64,000 nucleotides of DNA from contig JACVTC010000019.1 in assembly GCA_016946835.1 (NCBI GenBank), forward strand, positions 290,001 to 354,000, given 5' to 3'. Positions 63,006 through 64,000 of this stretch are shown one piece after another. The notes beneath the pieces were generated by a model. That model was not told where the DNA came from and made no database searches. It saw nothing but the letters and a program-made list of their open reading frames with translations. Within the stretch, counting starts at the first letter, position 1. Each line of letters opens with the position of its first letter. This DNA comes from Neocallimastix lanati (nom. inval.). Lineage: Eukaryota; Neocallimastigomycota; Neocallimastigomycetes; Neocallimastigales; Neocallimastigaceae. The translations under genes were made by a program, and so were the position numbers.

Positions 63006-64000
63006 GGTAAAGGATCGATCTAAAGTGCGATGATCCATGCAGTGTCAAAATACAAAACTATAAACTTTTCTTTAAATAATGGACTACTCTTTACCTGGAA
63101 AGAGAGTATTATATTTTGGTCTTTAAAATGTCAAACATCCTTTGAAATAATTCTATTAATTTTATTTATATTTTTTCTTTCTATATCTTCAGTTTTTGGA
63201 ATAAAATAAAATATTAAATTGGAAATGTATATATACCTCAAAAATGTTGTACTATGAATATGAGACATAATAAAGTTGAAGTCCATGAGTGGTTACATAA
63301 CCATTAATTCAATTCTCCAATTCTAGTTGGTGATTTCAATTTCTCTACTGCAAAATTATCGGAATGGGCTAGTCTTTTTGATGACTGGAAATTCTTTCGC
63401 TTATTCGCACCTTCATCTTAATGGAAATAGGTCTTCTTAAATTAATTATGTTATTATTAATTCCAAAATGAAACACTTTTAAATTTCAGAATCATTTATT
63501 GATTTTTATCCAATCTAATATTATAAGTCTTTTCTAATTGAAGGAATATCCATTCCATCAGACAAATTCATTATTCTTGAAAGATTTATTAGATGGGATA
63601 GACTAAAATCGCTTGAATAAAAGGAATCAATTAATAATAATTACTTTAAATCTCTTTAAATTAAAATTCAAGATCCCAACATTTCATCTAATAATCTCTC
63701 TAAAGATTTTATCACAACTACATTTTCAATTGCTAATGATTTTCATATTACATCATATGATGATATAGTTAAAGGTTTGTTTCATATGTCACAAAGTATC
63801 GTTAGCCTCCAGAAAACTAAGATTAAAATGTATAAAGATCTAATTATTAATGATTATTTAAAAAATTTAAATAAATATATAAAAAATTTTGAGAAGTATC
63901 AAAAATTGTGTGCTATCATTCATAAAAAATATTATTATATTCTAATTGGACAAACAATATTTATTTTTCTTTTTATTAATTCCATATTTTTTTTTGTAAT
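63006..64000 (+). pseudogene. LINE endonuclease domain and linker, runs off the window
   Basis: Plus-strand reading with frameshifts gives the second half of an AP-type endonuclease: an MRHNKVEVHEWLHNH segment, NSPILVGDFNFS (the GDFN catalytic motif, about 63320-63345), WASLFDDWKFF, and INYVIINSKMKHF (cognate to the SRIDY...S block, about 63437-63475). A linker follows, open from about 63660 (IQDPNISSNNLSKDFITTTF, NDFHITSYDDIVKGLF) to the end; the RT would lie outside the window. Stops in the first half suggest it is inactive. Confidence 0.7.

Overview
The window is extremely AT-rich: long stretches are almost pure A/T homopolymers and AT microsatellites, while the coding islands are clearly less so. 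Genes are widely spaced, some carry short GT-AG introns, and proteins carry Asn/Ser/Lys homopolymer runs. Together with a secreted-type solute-binding domain fused to a seven-helix class C-like receptor (a gene type I know from anaerobic gut fungi), this suggests a Neocallimastigomycota chromosome (Piromyces, Neocallimastix or Anaeromyces-like). That placement is inference from style and gene content; no rRNA or other marker gene is present.

Layout, left to right. 490-3066 is a decayed Ty1/copia LTR retrotransposon on the minus strand with two unequal LTRs. 6878-12316 (minus) is an intact 1812-residue kinesin-like gene with degenerate switch motifs. 12.3-24.5 kb is gene-free AT repeat sequence with heptamer arrays. 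24528-27610 (minus) is a five-exon gene, reconstructed here, for a 779-residue solute-binding-domain/7TM receptor. About 28.8-35.2 kb holds decayed non-LTR (LINE) fragments, mostly minus strand, including a pure (AAAAC)n expansion inside a LINE 3' UTR. 35.2-41.9 kb is again AT repeats. 41940-44528 (plus) is an intronless 862-residue low-complexity protein with a 193-residue Ser tract and a Lys/Asp tail.

45.2-49.6 kb is a stack of LINE 3' ends: one 5'-truncated LINE sits inside another with an 11-12 bp target-site duplication, and the composite is repeated a second time almost unchanged. 51416-51844 is an intact-looking SINE (minus) with a tRNA-like head, a LINE-like tail block, a poly-A tail and a perfect 14 bp target-site duplication. 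53305-58832 (plus) is a four-exon full-length ABCA-type ABC transporter, open throughout except for a single TGG-to-TAG-type stop in the second nucleotide-binding domain. 59.4-64.0 kb holds further LINE pieces and a 1.4 kb (TTTTA)n satellite with 14 interspersed core units, ending in the endonuclease part of a LINE that runs off the window.

The four host genes show no operon-like or pathway relationship. The connected system in the window is the retroelement community: at least two LINE subfamilies with an AP-endonuclease, reverse transcriptase and C-terminal CCHC motif, a conserved and covarying 3' UTR hairpin in one subfamily, and a SINE whose tail resembles the other.
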